DNA of 9,502 nt from Clostridia bacterium (GCA_017542695.1 JAFXWT010000140.1:1-9502), one strand, 5' to 3'. Positions 1 through 9,159 are shown, numbered from the stretch's first letter. The notes: generated from the letters alone by a model not told the origin. Program-made: numbers and translations.

Positions 1-470
1 AGCTTTTCAAGATATTTCTTGCCGACTTCCATAACGACGTCGGAGAACATCTGGATGAATCTGCGGTAGCAGTCCCAAGCCCAACGGGGATTGTTAGATT
101 TCTTTGCGAGAACGTCAACGACTTCTTCGTTGAGACCGAGGTTTAAGATGGTGTCCATCATGCCGGGCATCGACGCGCGGGCGCCGGAACGAACGGATAC
201 GAGAAGGGGATTTTCCTTGTCGCCGAACTTTTTGCCGGTGATCTTTTCCATTTTCTCAACGTATTCCATGATCTCGGCTTCGATCGACGGATTGATCTTT
301 TTGCCGTCGTCATAGTAAGCCGTGCAGGCCTCAGTCGAGATCGTGAAGCCCTGCGGAACGGGAAGACCGATGTTGGTCATTTCGGCAAGGTTCGCACCCT
401 TGCCGCCGAGAAGCTCGCGCATATTGGCGTTGCCCTCGCTGAAAAGGTAACAATACTTTTTTGTCGCCAT
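1..470 (-). CDS. ppdK: Pyruvate, phosphate dikinase, N-terminal part (cut by window edge)
   Basis: The first 156 residues are present; the rest lies beyond the left edge. PPDK interconverts pyruvate, ATP and Pi with PEP, AMP and PPi in the cytoplasm, and in fermentative Clostridia often works in PPi-linked glycolysis. The visible part is the start of the ATP-grasp nucleotide-binding domain. It has the N-terminal [10 protein letters not shown] motif (residues 22-31), whose Lys24 corresponds to the ATP-contacting lysine, then [11 protein letters not shown] (36-46), and the PPDK signature [20 protein letters not shown] (92-111), with Arg94 as the likely nucleotide-contacting arginine. PEP synthase lacks this exact signature, so PPDK is the better call. 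The start is the ATG whose complement is at 468-470, with GGAGG ten bases upstream. Codon choice (AAG, GAA, GTT, CGT, AAC) looks more selective than in mfd, which fits a highly expressed gene. It is divergent from pth and has its own strong promoter. Confidence 0.96.
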   Translation of the reverse strand, partial: MATKKYCYLFSEGNANMRELLGGKGANLAEMTNIGLPVPQGFTISTEACTAYYDDGKKINPSIEAEIMEYVEKMEKITGKKFGDKENPLLVSVRSGARASMPGMMDTILNLGLNEEVVDVLAKKSNNPRWAWDCYRRFIQMFSDVVMEVGKKYLEK

Positions 471-480
471 TTTGGGTATT

Positions 481-485
481 CCTCC
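481..485 (-). promoter_or_regulatory. Ribosome binding site of ppdK
   Basis: GGAGG on the minus strand, ten bases before the ppdK ATG. It supports the chosen start. Confidence 0.8.
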
Positions 486-531
486 GTTTTATAATTTAAT
501 AAAAGTTTGATTAACTTTTTTCCAAGTGATT

Positions 532-560
532 ATTATAACACACAATAAAAATAATATCAA
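532..560 (-). promoter_or_regulatory. Sigma-A type promoter of ppdK
   Basis: On the minus strand a TTGATA -35 box (555-560) is followed after exactly 17 bases by a perfect TATAAT -10 box (532-537). Transcription would begin near 525, giving a leader of about 55 bases before the ppdK ATG. This is one of the best matches to the housekeeping promoter consensus in the window and agrees with high expression of PPDK. The leader shows no obvious riboswitch or strong hairpin. Confidence 0.78.
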
Positions 561-575
561 TATATTTTTGAAAAA

Positions 576-592
576 AATGAAAAATTTTCATT
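576..592. repeat. 17-bp AT-rich dyad between divergent promoters
   Basis: AATGAAAA (576-583) and TTTTCATT (585-592) are a perfect inverted repeat around a single central A at 584. It lies 15 bases upstream of the ppdK -35 box and 26 bases upstream of the pth -35 box. It could be an operator for a dimeric regulator, or simply bent A-tract/UP-element DNA. The flanking DNA is rich in A and T runs, so a chance origin is possible. No regulator family is recognised. Confidence 0.4.
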
Positions 593-618
593 AAAATCAC
601 GCAACGTGAAAAATACGC

Positions 619-647
619 TTGAAAAATGGAACGATTTGGTGTAAAAT
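619..647 (+). promoter_or_regulatory. Sigma-A type promoter of the pth-mfd unit
   Basis: A TTGAAA -35 box (619-624) is followed after exactly 17 bases by a TAAAAT -10 box (642-647), five of six matches at each element. The expected start is near 654, giving a short leader of about 24 bases before the pth ATG at 678. Confidence 0.7.
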
Positions 648-677
648 AGGATAGAATTATTCATTCGGGAGCACACA

Positions 678-1295
678 ATGTCAATTTTCGATATCTTCAA
701 GCGTCTTGACGCGGAGAAAAAATCGCTCGGCGCGCCGACTTTTCTCGTCGTCGGGCTGGGCAATTTCGGTCGGGAATACGAGGGCACGCGGCATAACGCG
801 GGCTTTGTCGCCGTCGATTTCGTGGCAGAAAAACTCGGCGCGAAGATAAACCGAGCCAAGTTCAAGTCGCTCATCGGCGAAGCCGAAATGTCGGGCAAAC
901 GGGTGCTTCTGATGAAACCGCAGACGTACATGAATGCGTCCGGAACGGCGGTCGTCGAGGCGACGGATTTTTACAAGATTCCGCCCGAAAATGTGCTCAT
1001 CCTCTGCGACGATGTTTCGTTCGATCCGGGTAAGATCCGCGTCCGCCGAGACGGCAGCGCGGGCGGCCATAACGGGCTTAAAAGCATAGAAAAATGGCTC
1101 GGCTCGCAGAATTATCCGCGCGTCAAGATCGGCGTCGGCAAAAAGCCGGAGGGTTACGACCTCGCCGATTTCGTCCTTTCCAAAATGACGGAAAATGACA
1201 AGAAAATGATCGAGTCACGGCTCGATGACATTTACTCCGCCGCGGAGCTTATCGTCGGCGGAGATATTGACAAAGCTATGCAGATTTGTAATTGA
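678..1295 (+). CDS. pth: Peptidyl-tRNA hydrolase
   Basis: This 205-residue cytoplasmic enzyme cleaves the ester bond of peptidyl-tRNAs released from stalled ribosomes and so recycles tRNA. Visible family motifs are VVGLGN (24-29, Asn29), REYEGTRHNAGF (32-43, catalytic His39), MKPQTYMNASG (79-89), the CDD segment (110-112, catalytic-site Asp) followed by DPGKIRVR, and GGHNGLKSI (129-137, Asn132). The protein has about 20 extra residues before the usual start (MSIFDIFKRL...); these are kept because the ATG at 678 has a GGGAG site at 667-671 and no better start lies inside. One oddity is that the usual GLGNPG reads GLGNFG here (Phe30). Pth next to mfd is the typical Firmicutes arrangement (spoVC-mfd in Bacillus), and mfd follows ten bases after the stop. 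Confidence 0.96.
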   Translation: MSIFDIFKRLDAEKKSLGAPTFLVVGLGNFGREYEGTRHNAGFVAVDFVAEKLGAKINRAKFKSLIGEAEMSGKRVLLMKPQTYMNASGTAVVEATDFYKIPPENVLILCDDVSFDPGKIRVRRDGSAGGHNGLKSIEKWLGSQNYPRVKIGVGKKPEGYDLADFVLSKMTENDKKMIESRLDDIYSAAELIVGGDIDKAMQICN

Positions 1296-1305
1296 AAGGA
1301 AACAC

Positions 1306-4300
1306 ATGAACATTCTTTGCGAGCGCATACGAGCGCTTTCGGAATACGGTCAGATCAGAAAAGGGCTGATGTCGTCGCGCGGCAGAGCGCGACGATATCC
1401 GTCGATGATAACGGGACTCAGCGAGGGGGCGGTCGACGCTTTCCTCGCCGCTTTGACGTCCGACGAAAAAGGCGATTCTCCCGCTCTTGTTATCGTCCCC
1501 GACGAAAAGACGGCGCAGACGATTTCGGACGCGCTCGTTGCCCTCGGACTTAAAGCGGAGATCTTTCCTGCGAGGGACCCTGTGCTATATAACATGGTGT
1601 CCTCACACGAAAGTGAGCACGAGCGCATCTCGGTTCTTATGGATATTCAAAAATCGAGCGTTGACGCGGTTATTTCGACTTGCAACGCCGCGCTCGGATA
1701 TACCGTTCCGCCGACCGTTCTCTCCGAAAATGAGCTTGTGCTCGAAGTCGGAAAAGAGTACTCTCTCGACGCGCTCCGCGCCTTTTTGGTCAAGGCGGGG
1801 TACGTCATGTCGGACCTTGTAGACGGGCGCGGACAATTCTCGGTGCGCGGCGGCATACTCGACGTTTTTCCGCCTCATCTCGAACAGCCCGTCAGGGCGG
1901 AATTTTTCGGCGACGAGATCGACCAGATGGGGTATTTCGACACGTTCACTCAACGCAAGACAGAACAAATACAAATGTATAAAATCACTCCCGCGCGAGA
2001 GATACTTATCACGAAAGAACGGCAACTCGCGGTTGCAAATATAATCAAAAAACTCGTGAAAAAAGCCGAAGGCGAAACGCTCGCCTCGCTCCGCCGCGAA
2101 CTCGACGTGATAGAGAACGAAACGGATATTCCGTTCGCGGATAAATACATTTCGGCAGTCTATCCGGAGCGGGTGTGTCTGCTTGATTATTTCGGCGACG
2201 ACGCGCTCGTTTTCGCTCTCGACACTCCGTCGATAACGGAGCGGCTCAAAGCTATTTCGTGGCACATGAGCGAGACGGTGACGTCGCTCATCGAAGGAGG
2301 GCTTCTCGCACCCGAATGTGCCGATTTTTCAAAAGACGACGGGGCGCTTTTCGCCTTTCTCGACAGCCGCTCGGCGCTGATTATAAACAGTTTTTCGGCG
2401 GGATATCAGGGAAAACTCGCCGAGCTTTATTCGTTCAAAACCCGCACGCCGCCTGCGTTTTCGGGAAATTTCGACGCGCTGCTTGACGACGTGAGGATGT
2501 ATACGCTCAGCGGCGCGGCGGTGCTTGTTGCTTGCGGCAGCGAGGGCGAGGCGTTCTCTCTGTGCGAGCTTCTTTCGGAACGCGGGCTCCGCGCCGTTCC
2601 TTATAAGGATTACGGCGATATCGCGGAGATACCGGGCGGCTCCGTCGCCGCGGCGGCCGTTTCAGCGCGCGGTTTCGAGCTTATCGGGAGTGCTTTTGTC
2701 TGCTTTTCGATAAACGGCGACAGAGAGAAGAGAAGATCGACGTACCGCCGCCGCGTCAAAGACAAAAAAACGGCGAAGGAAAAACTGATGTCCTATGCCG
2801 ATCTGACTGTCGGCGATTACGTCGTCCATACCGTTCACGGAATAGGAAAATATTTAGGTTTGGAGAGTGTTCTGACATATGACGGGGTCCGCTCCGACCA
2901 CATAAAGATACAGTACGCGGGGACGGGTATACTCTACGTTCCGTGCGAGAAGATCGACAGCGTTTCAAAATACATCGGCGCGTCGACCGAGGGGGCGGAA
3001 ATAAAGCTCTCAAAGCTCGGCGGAGGAGAATGGGAGAGGACGAAGTCCCGCGTCAAGAGCGAAGTCAGGAGCATGGCGAAGGAGCTGATCGCACTCTACG
3101 CCGAGCGGCTCAGAAAGCCCGGATTTGCCTGCTCGCCGGACGACGATATGCAGAGAGAATTCGAGTCGATGTTCGAGTACGAGGAAACGGACGGTCAGCT
3201 CGCCGCAGCGAGAGAGATTAAAGCGGACATGGAGCGACCTGTTCCGATGGATCGCCTGCTTTGCGGCGACGTCGGCTTCGGAAAGACCGAAGTCGCGCTG
3301 CGCGCGGCTTTCAAAGCCGTCGAAAACGGAAAGCAGGTCGCAATCCTCGTTCCGACGACGATCCTTGCGATGCAGCATTATCAGACGATCGTGTCGCGTA
3401 TGCGCGCTTTTCCGATAAAAGTGGCGATGATGTCTCGCTTCCGCTCACAAAAAGAGCAGGAAGCGACGCTTCGCGCGACGGCGCGCGGCGACGTGGATAT
3501 CCTTGTCGGAACGCACCGCATTTTGTCTTCCGATATTTCGTTCCGAGACCTCGGACTGCTCATCGTCGACGAGGAACAGCGCTTCGGCGTGGCACACAAG
3601 GAAAAATTGAAACAACTTGCCAAAAACATCGACGTGCTGACGCTGACGGCGACGCCGATACCGCGCACGCTCAACATGGCAATGAGCGATATCCGCGATA
3701 TGTCGGTGCTCGATGAGGCGCCCGTTGACAGACTGCCCGTTCAGACTTACGTGCTCGAACACGACGACGCGGTGATTTTCGAGGCGATAAGGCGCGAGCT
3801 TCGACGCGGCGGGCAGGTATTTTACCTGCACAACAACATTGCGTCCATCCATTCCCGCGCCGCACGGATCAAGGAGGCGTTTCCGGAGGCGGAGATCGCC
3901 GTCGGTCATGGGCAGATGGAGAAGGACGAGCTTGCGGACGTGTGGCAGTCGCTCGTCAGCGGGGAAACGGACATCCTCGTCTGCACGACGATAATCGAGA
4001 CGGGCGTCGACGTTCCGAACGCGAACACGCTGATAATCGAAAACGCGGACAGACTCGGACTCGCACAACTCCACCAGATACGCGGGCGTGTCGGACGTTC
4101 TGCGCGCCGCGCCTACGCTTATTTCACTTTTCCGAGAGGGCGCGCGCTGACGGAGATACAGACAAAGCGCCTCGCGGCGATACGCGATTTCACCGAGTTC
4201 GGCTCGGGATTCAGGATCGCCATGCGCGACCTTGAGATACGCGGCGCGGGCGACATCCTCGGCGCAAGGCAAAGCGGACACATGGAGAGCGTCGGCTACG

Positions 4301-4812
4301 ACATGTATATAAAGATACTGAACGAGGCGATCCTCGAAGAAAAGGGCGAGAAACCGAAAGAAAAGGTCGAATGCACTGTTAACATCGGGCGCGACTCGTA
4401 CATCCCGGAGAGCTACATTCCGAGCCCCGCGCAGCGCATCGACGTTTACAAGAAGATCGCGCGGATAAACGTGCCAGACGACGTTGACGACATCGCCGAC
4501 GAGCTGACGGACAGGTACGGCGATATGCCGCCGTCAGTCGAAACGCTGATGAACGTGTCTCTGACCCGCGCGCTCGGCACCGAGTGCGGTTTTTCGCTGA
4601 TCGAGCGGAAGGGGAACGATATAGTCATTTATCCCGAGACGCTCGACGTTGTAAAATGGTCGAAAATTGCCGAGGCGTTCCCCGCGCGGATAGTCATAAA
4701 TCCGTCGTCGAGACCGCGCATAACGTGTAAAACGGGTAAAAAAGAGCCGCTTTTTGCGTTTGTTCTTGATTTATTAAAAAAATATCTGCAATTATTTGAT
4801 AAAAAACAGTAG
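1306..4812 (+). CDS. mfd: Transcription-repair coupling factor Mfd
   Basis: A full-length 1168-residue Mfd. This DNA translocase pushes stalled RNA polymerase off lesions and recruits UvrA for nucleotide excision repair. The order is a UvrB-like N-terminal module (HESEHERIS, then GQFSVRGGILDVFPP at 176-190), the CarD-type RNA-polymerase-interacting domain from about 496 (SYADLTVGDYVVH), the translocase with Walker A GDVGFGKT (654-661), DEEQ box (755-758), motif III TATPIPRT (781-788), motif V TTIIETGVDVPN (894-905), motif VI QIRGRVGR (924-931), the TRG segment RDLEIRGAGDILGARQSGH (974-992), and the C-terminal regulatory domain (YIPESYIPSPAQRIDVYKKI). No key motif is missing. The start is ATG 1306, preceded by AAAGGA at 1295-1300. 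The frame is open back to an ATG at 1225, but those 27 residues overlap pth and are unlike Mfd. It probably shares the pth promoter. Confidence 0.97.
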   Translation: MNILCERIRALSEYGQIRKGLMSSRGRARRYPSMITGLSEGAVDAFLAALTSDEKGDSPALVIVPDEKTAQTISDALVALGLKAEIFPARDPVLYNMVSSHESEHERISVLMDIQKSSVDAVISTCNAALGYTVPPTVLSENELVLEVGKEYSLDALRAFLVKAGYVMSDLVDGRGQFSVRGGILDVFPPHLEQPVRAEFFGDEIDQMGYFDTFTQRKTEQIQMYKITPAREILITKERQLAVANIIKKLVKKAEGETLASLRRELDVIENETDIPFADKYISAVYPERVCLLDYFGDDALVFALDTPSITERLKAISWHMSETVTSLIEGGLLAPECADFSKDDGALFAFLDSRSALIINSFSAGYQGKLAELYSFKTRTPPAFSGNFDALLDDVRMYTLSGAAVLVACGSEGEAFSLCELLSERGLRAVPYKDYGDIAEIPGGSVAAAAVSARGFELIGSAFVCFSINGDREKRRSTYRRRVKDKKTAKEKLMSYADLTVGDYVVHTVHGIGKYLGLESVLTYDGVRSDHIKIQYAGTGILYVPCEKIDSVSKYIGASTEGAEIKLSKLGGGEWERTKSRVKSEVRSMAKELIALYAERLRKPGFACSPDDDMQREFESMFEYEETDGQLAAAREIKADMERPVPMDRLLCGDVGFGKTEVALRAAFKAVENGKQVAILVPTTILAMQHYQTIVSRMRAFPIKVAMMSRFRSQKEQEATLRATARGDVDILVGTHRILSSDISFRDLGLLIVDEEQRFGVAHKEKLKQLAKNIDVLTLTATPIPRTLNMAMSDIRDMSVLDEAPVDRLPVQTYVLEHDDAVIFEAIRRELRRGGQVFYLHNNIASIHSRAARIKEAFPEAEIAVGHGQMEKDELADVWQSLVSGETDILVCTTIIETGVDVPNANTLIIENADRLGLAQLHQIRGRVGRSARRAYAYFTFPRGRALTEIQTKRLAAIRDFTEFGSGFRIAMRDLEIRGAGDILGARQSGHMESVGYDMYIKILNEAILEEKGEKPKEKVECTVNIGRDSYIPESYIPSPAQRIDVYKKIARINVPDDVDDIADELTDRYGDMPPSVETLMNVSLTRALGTECGFSLIERKGNDIVIYPETLDVVKWSKIAEAFPARIVINPSSRPRITCKTGKKEPLFAFVLDLLKKYLQLFDKKQ

Positions 4813-4832
4813 ATTTTATAAAAAAAATAGTG

Positions 4833-4838
4833 TATAAT
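4833..4838 (+). promoter_or_regulatory. Possible -10 box for the lipoprotein operon
   Basis: A perfect TATAAT stands in the 92-base AT-rich spacer (4813-4904) between mfd and the lipoprotein gene. No convincing -35 box lies at 16-18 bases; the hexamer at 17 is TAGATT, overlapping the mfd stop. The spacer shows no hairpin plus T-tract, so read-through from mfd is also possible. A weak 5-bp stem (GTGTT at 4850-4854, AACAC at 4857-4861, 2-base loop) is too small to call a terminator. Confidence 0.35.
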
Positions 4839-4890
4839 GTATTTTGTTCGTGTTAAAACACATCAAATTATGAAAAAGCAATTTATTTAT

Positions 4891-4896
4891 AAGGAG
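4891..4896 (+). promoter_or_regulatory. Ribosome binding site of the lipoprotein gene
   Basis: AAGGAG eight bases before the ATG at 4905. It decides this start. Confidence 0.8.
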
Positions 4897-4904
4897 CAAC
4901 ATCA

Positions 4905-6206
4905 ATGAAAACAGCAAAGACTTTCATCAAAATCACGGCGCTTTTACTCGTGCTTACAATGGCGCTCGCCGTTTTTGCAAGCTGCGGAAAGAAAAACGCC
5001 GTAATGACGCTTGAAGCAGACGGAAAGACATATACGATCTCCGAAGCCGAATACGACACGTTTATGAAGATAATTAAAGCGAATTTCTTCATTTCGAGCG
5101 GATATTCCAGCTCTGCCGACTCGTTAATATGGTCAATCTCGGCCGATGAGGACGGGGCTGAAACGTACGACGATCACTACACGGAATACGTAAAAGAAAT
5201 AGTCAAGACGGCGCTTGTCGAAAAATATCTCTTTGAAAAATACGGACTCAAAATCTCCGACGCGACGATCGCGGGAAATAAAGAGAACGTCAAGAAGCTC
5301 AACGACGGATACGGCGGCCGCGGCGCTTACAAGCGCTATTTCGGCTACACGGCTCAGAATTACATTGATTACTACCAGATGTCGACCGATAGATCCGATC
5401 TCATCATAAAGTACCTTTACAAAGGCGAGAACGCCGTCGATCCCGTGACGGACGCGGATAAGGAAGAGTACTACAACGACAAGTACGAGGCATACATGTT
5501 CATCTACCTCGACATGAACAACAAGATCGAAAAGGACGACGACGGCAATTATATCGGCGTCGACTCGTCGAACAACAAATACATCCTTGAAATAAAGAAG
5601 GATGAGAACGGAAAAGTAACGATCGAGAACAAGGGAAGAGTCGACGGCACGGAGACTGATCTCTCCAAGGTCACGATCACGGGCTTCTCGATGGTAGCTC
5701 TTACGGAAGACGAGATCAACGAGAAGGCAACACTGCCCGACAAAATCATAAAGGAACTTGACGAAAACGGAGGCGACTTTAAGGATATCGCCCTCGAATA
5801 CTCCGACGAATACACGTCGTTCCTCTATGAAAACGGCGTCGTTATCAGCGACACCGGATACTTTGTGGCGAACGAGAGCGTTATGAAGCCGTCCCGCGAG
5901 CTTGAAATAGGCGAACATACGGAGCCGATCGCCGTTTCCGACAGCAAGTACGTTTACATCGTAACTAAGATCGAAAAGCCCGAACAGGCATACGACGAGG
6001 AAAAATACGACGGAGAATATAAGGATCTCTTCACGAGTTTCGAGGATAATGTCATGTATGAGAAATATCAGAAGATACTCGACGAATATCTCGACAAGAT
6101 CGTTCTCGACGACACGACTCTCGGTAAATACAAGATGTCGACGACATACCTGACGCCGTACGTCGATTATTACAGACAGCAGATGGCGCAGTATACGGGA
6201 CAGTAA
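4905..6206 (+). CDS. Parvulin/PrsA-like lipoprotein, possible foldase
   Basis: This 433-residue protein begins with a lipoprotein signal: MKTAKTFIK, a hydrophobic stretch (about 10-24) and lipobox FASC with Cys27, so it should be anchored outside the membrane. An N-terminal SurA/PrsA-like helical region (about 45-175) precedes what looks like a parvulin domain. EAYMFIYLDM (195-204) would be the first strand, and GGDFKDIALEYSDE (289-302), then DTGYF (316-320), ELEIGEHTEPIAV (332-344) and KYVYIVTKIEK (348-358) match the PrsA pattern of helix, GYF turn, 'kGEvSePv' and final strand. About 75 acidic, Asn/Lys-rich residues (205-280) are inserted after the first strand. The usual histidine of the first strand (SHILV) is absent, so isomerase activity is doubtful and a pure chaperone role is possible. 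Family PPIases help secreted proteins fold. The C-terminal tail is rich in Tyr and Gln. DUF5685 starts immediately after the stop. Confidence 0.72.
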   Translation: MKTAKTFIKITALLLVLTMALAVFASCGKKNAVMTLEADGKTYTISEAEYDTFMKIIKANFFISSGYSSSADSLIWSISADEDGAETYDDHYTEYVKEIVKTALVEKYLFEKYGLKISDATIAGNKENVKKLNDGYGGRGAYKRYFGYTAQNYIDYYQMSTDRSDLIIKYLYKGENAVDPVTDADKEEYYNDKYEAYMFIYLDMNNKIEKDDDGNYIGVDSSNNKYILEIKKDENGKVTIENKGRVDGTETDLSKVTITGFSMVALTEDEINEKATLPDKIIKELDENGGDFKDIALEYSDEYTSFLYENGVVISDTGYFVANESVMKPSRELEIGEHTEPIAVSDSKYVYIVTKIEKPEQAYDEEKYDGEYKDLFTSFEDNVMYEKYQKILDEYLDKIVLDDTTLGKYKMSTTYLTPYVDYYRQQMAQYTGQ

Positions 6207-7650
<1,444 letters not shown>

Positions 7651-8175
7651 ATGAAAAAATCCAAAAAGATAGCTATATCGGCGATAATGGCGTCGCTTGG
7701 CGTGGTGTTTCTCTACGTCGGTTCGCTTCTTGAAGTGCTCGATCTTTCGTCGGCGTGCGTCGCTTCGATATGCGTATTGTTCTGCTTGACGGAGCTTGGA
7801 ATACCGTCGGCGATCGGCGTTTACGCCGTCGTGACGACGCTCGGATTTCTCGTTCTGCCGCAGAAGCTGCCGGCGTTTTTCTTCACGTTCTTTTTCGGGA
7901 TAATGCCCGTGACGAAGATGCTGTTTGAAAAACTCGGAACGCGCATCGGCAAGGTGCTGTGCCTGATATTCAAGATCGTGCTTTTCAACGGAGAGCTGTT
8001 CGTTTTCGCCTTTCTTGCGAAGAAGCTGCTCGAAATTCCCGAAAGCACGGCTTTGAAGATCGTTTATATCGTTTTATCAAATTTGATATTTATTTTGCTT
8101 GACATCCTTTACGGGCTTCTTGTGAGGATATATTACGGAAAGATACGGCAGAGGATAAGCAAATTCTTAAAATGA
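7651..8175 (+). CDS. Six-helix integral membrane protein, unknown function
   Basis: A 174-residue, very hydrophobic protein with a Lys-rich N-terminus (MKKSKK) and about six predicted membrane segments: 8-26, 33-49, 53-69, 74-92, 100-123 and 135-162, ending in a basic tail (KIRQRISKFLK). Positive charges before helix 1 and at the C-terminus suggest both ends are cytoplasmic. Size, six helices and the opening KKIAISAIMASLGVV resemble substrate-binding S components of ECF vitamin transporters, but no family signature is certain and no ECF ATPase or T component is nearby. S components often use a shared ECF module encoded elsewhere. The ATG follows the TAA of the J-domain gene with no gap, and AGGTG (7639-7643) inside that gene's end serves as a weak ribosome site, so translational coupling is likely. 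Confidence 0.7.
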   Translation: MKKSKKIAISAIMASLGVVFLYVGSLLEVLDLSSACVASICVLFCLTELGIPSAIGVYAVVTTLGFLVLPQKLPAFFFTFFFGIMPVTKMLFEKLGTRIGKVLCLIFKIVLFNGELFVFAFLAKKLLEIPESTALKIVYIVLSNLIFILLDILYGLLVRIYYGKIRQRISKFLK

Positions 8176-8176
8176 A

Positions 8177-8182
8177 ACGGAG
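8177..8182 (+). promoter_or_regulatory. Ribosome binding site of manA
   Basis: ACGGAG in the 13-base gap after the membrane gene, six bases before the ATG at 8189. It supports that start. Confidence 0.65.
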
Positions 8183-8188
8183 AATATA

Positions 8189-9121
8189 ATGAAAACTCCA
8201 CTTAAATTCATCCCCGTCACAAAGCAGATAATCTGGGGCGGGACGCGCCTCGCACGCGAATACGGCAAAGGTGTGCCCGGTGAAAAGATCGCGGAATCAT
8301 GGGAGCTTACCTCCCGCGAGGACGGCGACAATATAATATCGGGCGGGGAATACGACGGAAAACTCTTTTCCGAATACCTTATGAAAAATCCCGACGCCGT
8401 CGGAACAAAATACAAAGGCGACCGCTTTCCTCTGCTGATCAAGCTAATCGACGCGGAAGCCGATCTGTCGATACAGGTGCACCCCGACGACAAATACGCG
8501 GGCGAGCACACGACGGACCTCGGCAAGACGGAGATGTGGTACATCGTCGACGCTGACGCAGACGCGCATATAATATACGGAATGAAAGAAAAATACCCGC
8601 GCGGCGTTATTGAAAGCGCGATCAAAGGCGGAACGCTTGAAACGCTGATGAATTACGTGCCGGTAAAAAAGGGCGAGACATATTTCATCCCGTCGGGGAC
8701 GGTACACGCCATCTGCCACGGGATACTGATAGCCGAGATACAGCAGAACTCGAACGTCACATACCGCGTTTACGATTACAATCGTCGCCAGCCGGACGGC
8801 TCCCTGCGAAAACTGCACGTTGAGGACGCGCTGAACGTCATCGAGACGGTCGATCCCGCCGCCGTGCCGTATGAAAATGGCGGCGACGTCATTGCAAAAT
8901 GCAGGTATTTCACGGTACATAAATATGAAAACGAGGTGCGCGAGCTTGTCGCGGGCGAGGAGAGCTTCATTCATCTGCTCGCTGTCGACGGATGCGCGAC
9001 GGTGACATGCGGCGGGGCGGCATATACGCTTGCAAAGGGCGAGGGGCTGTTCATTCCCGCGGGGCTCGGCGCGTTCACGCTTTGCGCCGACGGCGCGACG
9101 GTCATAGCAAGCGAACTTTGA
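8189..9121 (+). CDS. manA: Mannose-6-phosphate isomerase, class I
   Basis: A 310-residue cytoplasmic zinc enzyme that interconverts mannose 6-phosphate and fructose 6-phosphate, linking mannose use with GDP-mannose and glycan supply. The N-terminal catalytic cupin opens with FIPVTKQIIWGGTRLA (7-22). The zinc ligands are visible: Gln96 and His98 in LSIQVHPDD (93-101), Glu115 in GKTEMWYI (112-119), and His173 in IPSGTVHAI (167-175). YRVYDYNR (192-199) carries the conserved active-site arginine (Arg193). A shorter C-terminal beta barrel (about 235-310) follows. Length fits the short Bacillus-type ManA (about 315 residues) rather than the longer E. coli form. It is the last gene of the tight run from 4905. 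No functional link to the chaperone-like genes upstream is evident. Confidence 0.94.
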   Translation: MKTPLKFIPVTKQIIWGGTRLAREYGKGVPGEKIAESWELTSREDGDNIISGGEYDGKLFSEYLMKNPDAVGTKYKGDRFPLLIKLIDAEADLSIQVHPDDKYAGEHTTDLGKTEMWYIVDADADAHIIYGMKEKYPRGVIESAIKGGTLETLMNYVPVKKGETYFIPSGTVHAICHGILIAEIQQNSNVTYRVYDYNRRQPDGSLRKLHVEDALNVIETVDPAAVPYENGGDVIAKCRYFTVHKYENEVRELVAGEESFIHLLAVDGCATVTCGGAAYTLAKGEGLFIPAGLGAFTLCADGATVIASEL

Positions 9122-9146
9122 CATATAATATCATTAACATTAAATA
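9118..9146 (+). promoter_or_regulatory. Possible promoter of thyX overlapping the manA stop
   Basis: A perfect TTGACA (9118-9123) includes the manA TGA. The -10 is less clear: TAAATA (9141-9146) is at 17 bases, TTAAAT (9140-9145) at 16 and AATAAT (9143-9148) at 19. A separate TATAAT at 9124-9129 lacks a -35 box. With the 16-19 base options the RNA would begin near 9151-9155, almost at the ribosome site. No terminator is seen between manA and thyX. Confidence 0.35.
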
Positions 9147-9153
9147 ATATATC

Positions 9154-9159
9154 GGAGGG
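9154..9159 (+). promoter_or_regulatory. Ribosome binding site of thyX
   Basis: GGAGGG five bases before the ATG at 9165, a strong site that fixes the thyX start. Confidence 0.8.

Noticed and set aside
91..315. A 74-codon plus-strand frame opposite ppdK
   Set aside because: The opposite strand encodes an unmistakable PPDK N-terminus, and this frame has no ribosome site or recognisable content.
471..677. Riboswitch or small RNA gene in the divergent spacer
   Set aside because: The sequence is AT-rich with only the promoters and the short dyad; no conserved RNA fold or GC-rich helix is visible.
1225..1305. Upstream ATG extension of mfd by 27 residues
   Set aside because: It would overlap pth by 71 bases, has no ribosome site, and the extra residues are the pth sequence read in another frame. 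ATG 1306 has a ribosome site.
3445..4281. A 278-codon minus-strand frame opposite mfd
   Set aside because: It lies opposite the highly conserved helicase motifs of Mfd and has low-complexity Arg/Val-rich translation, typical of a shadow frame.
4850..4861. Small inverted repeat after mfd as a terminator
   Set aside because: The stem is only 5 bp with a 2-base loop, AT-rich and without a T-run, too weak to be an intrinsic terminator.
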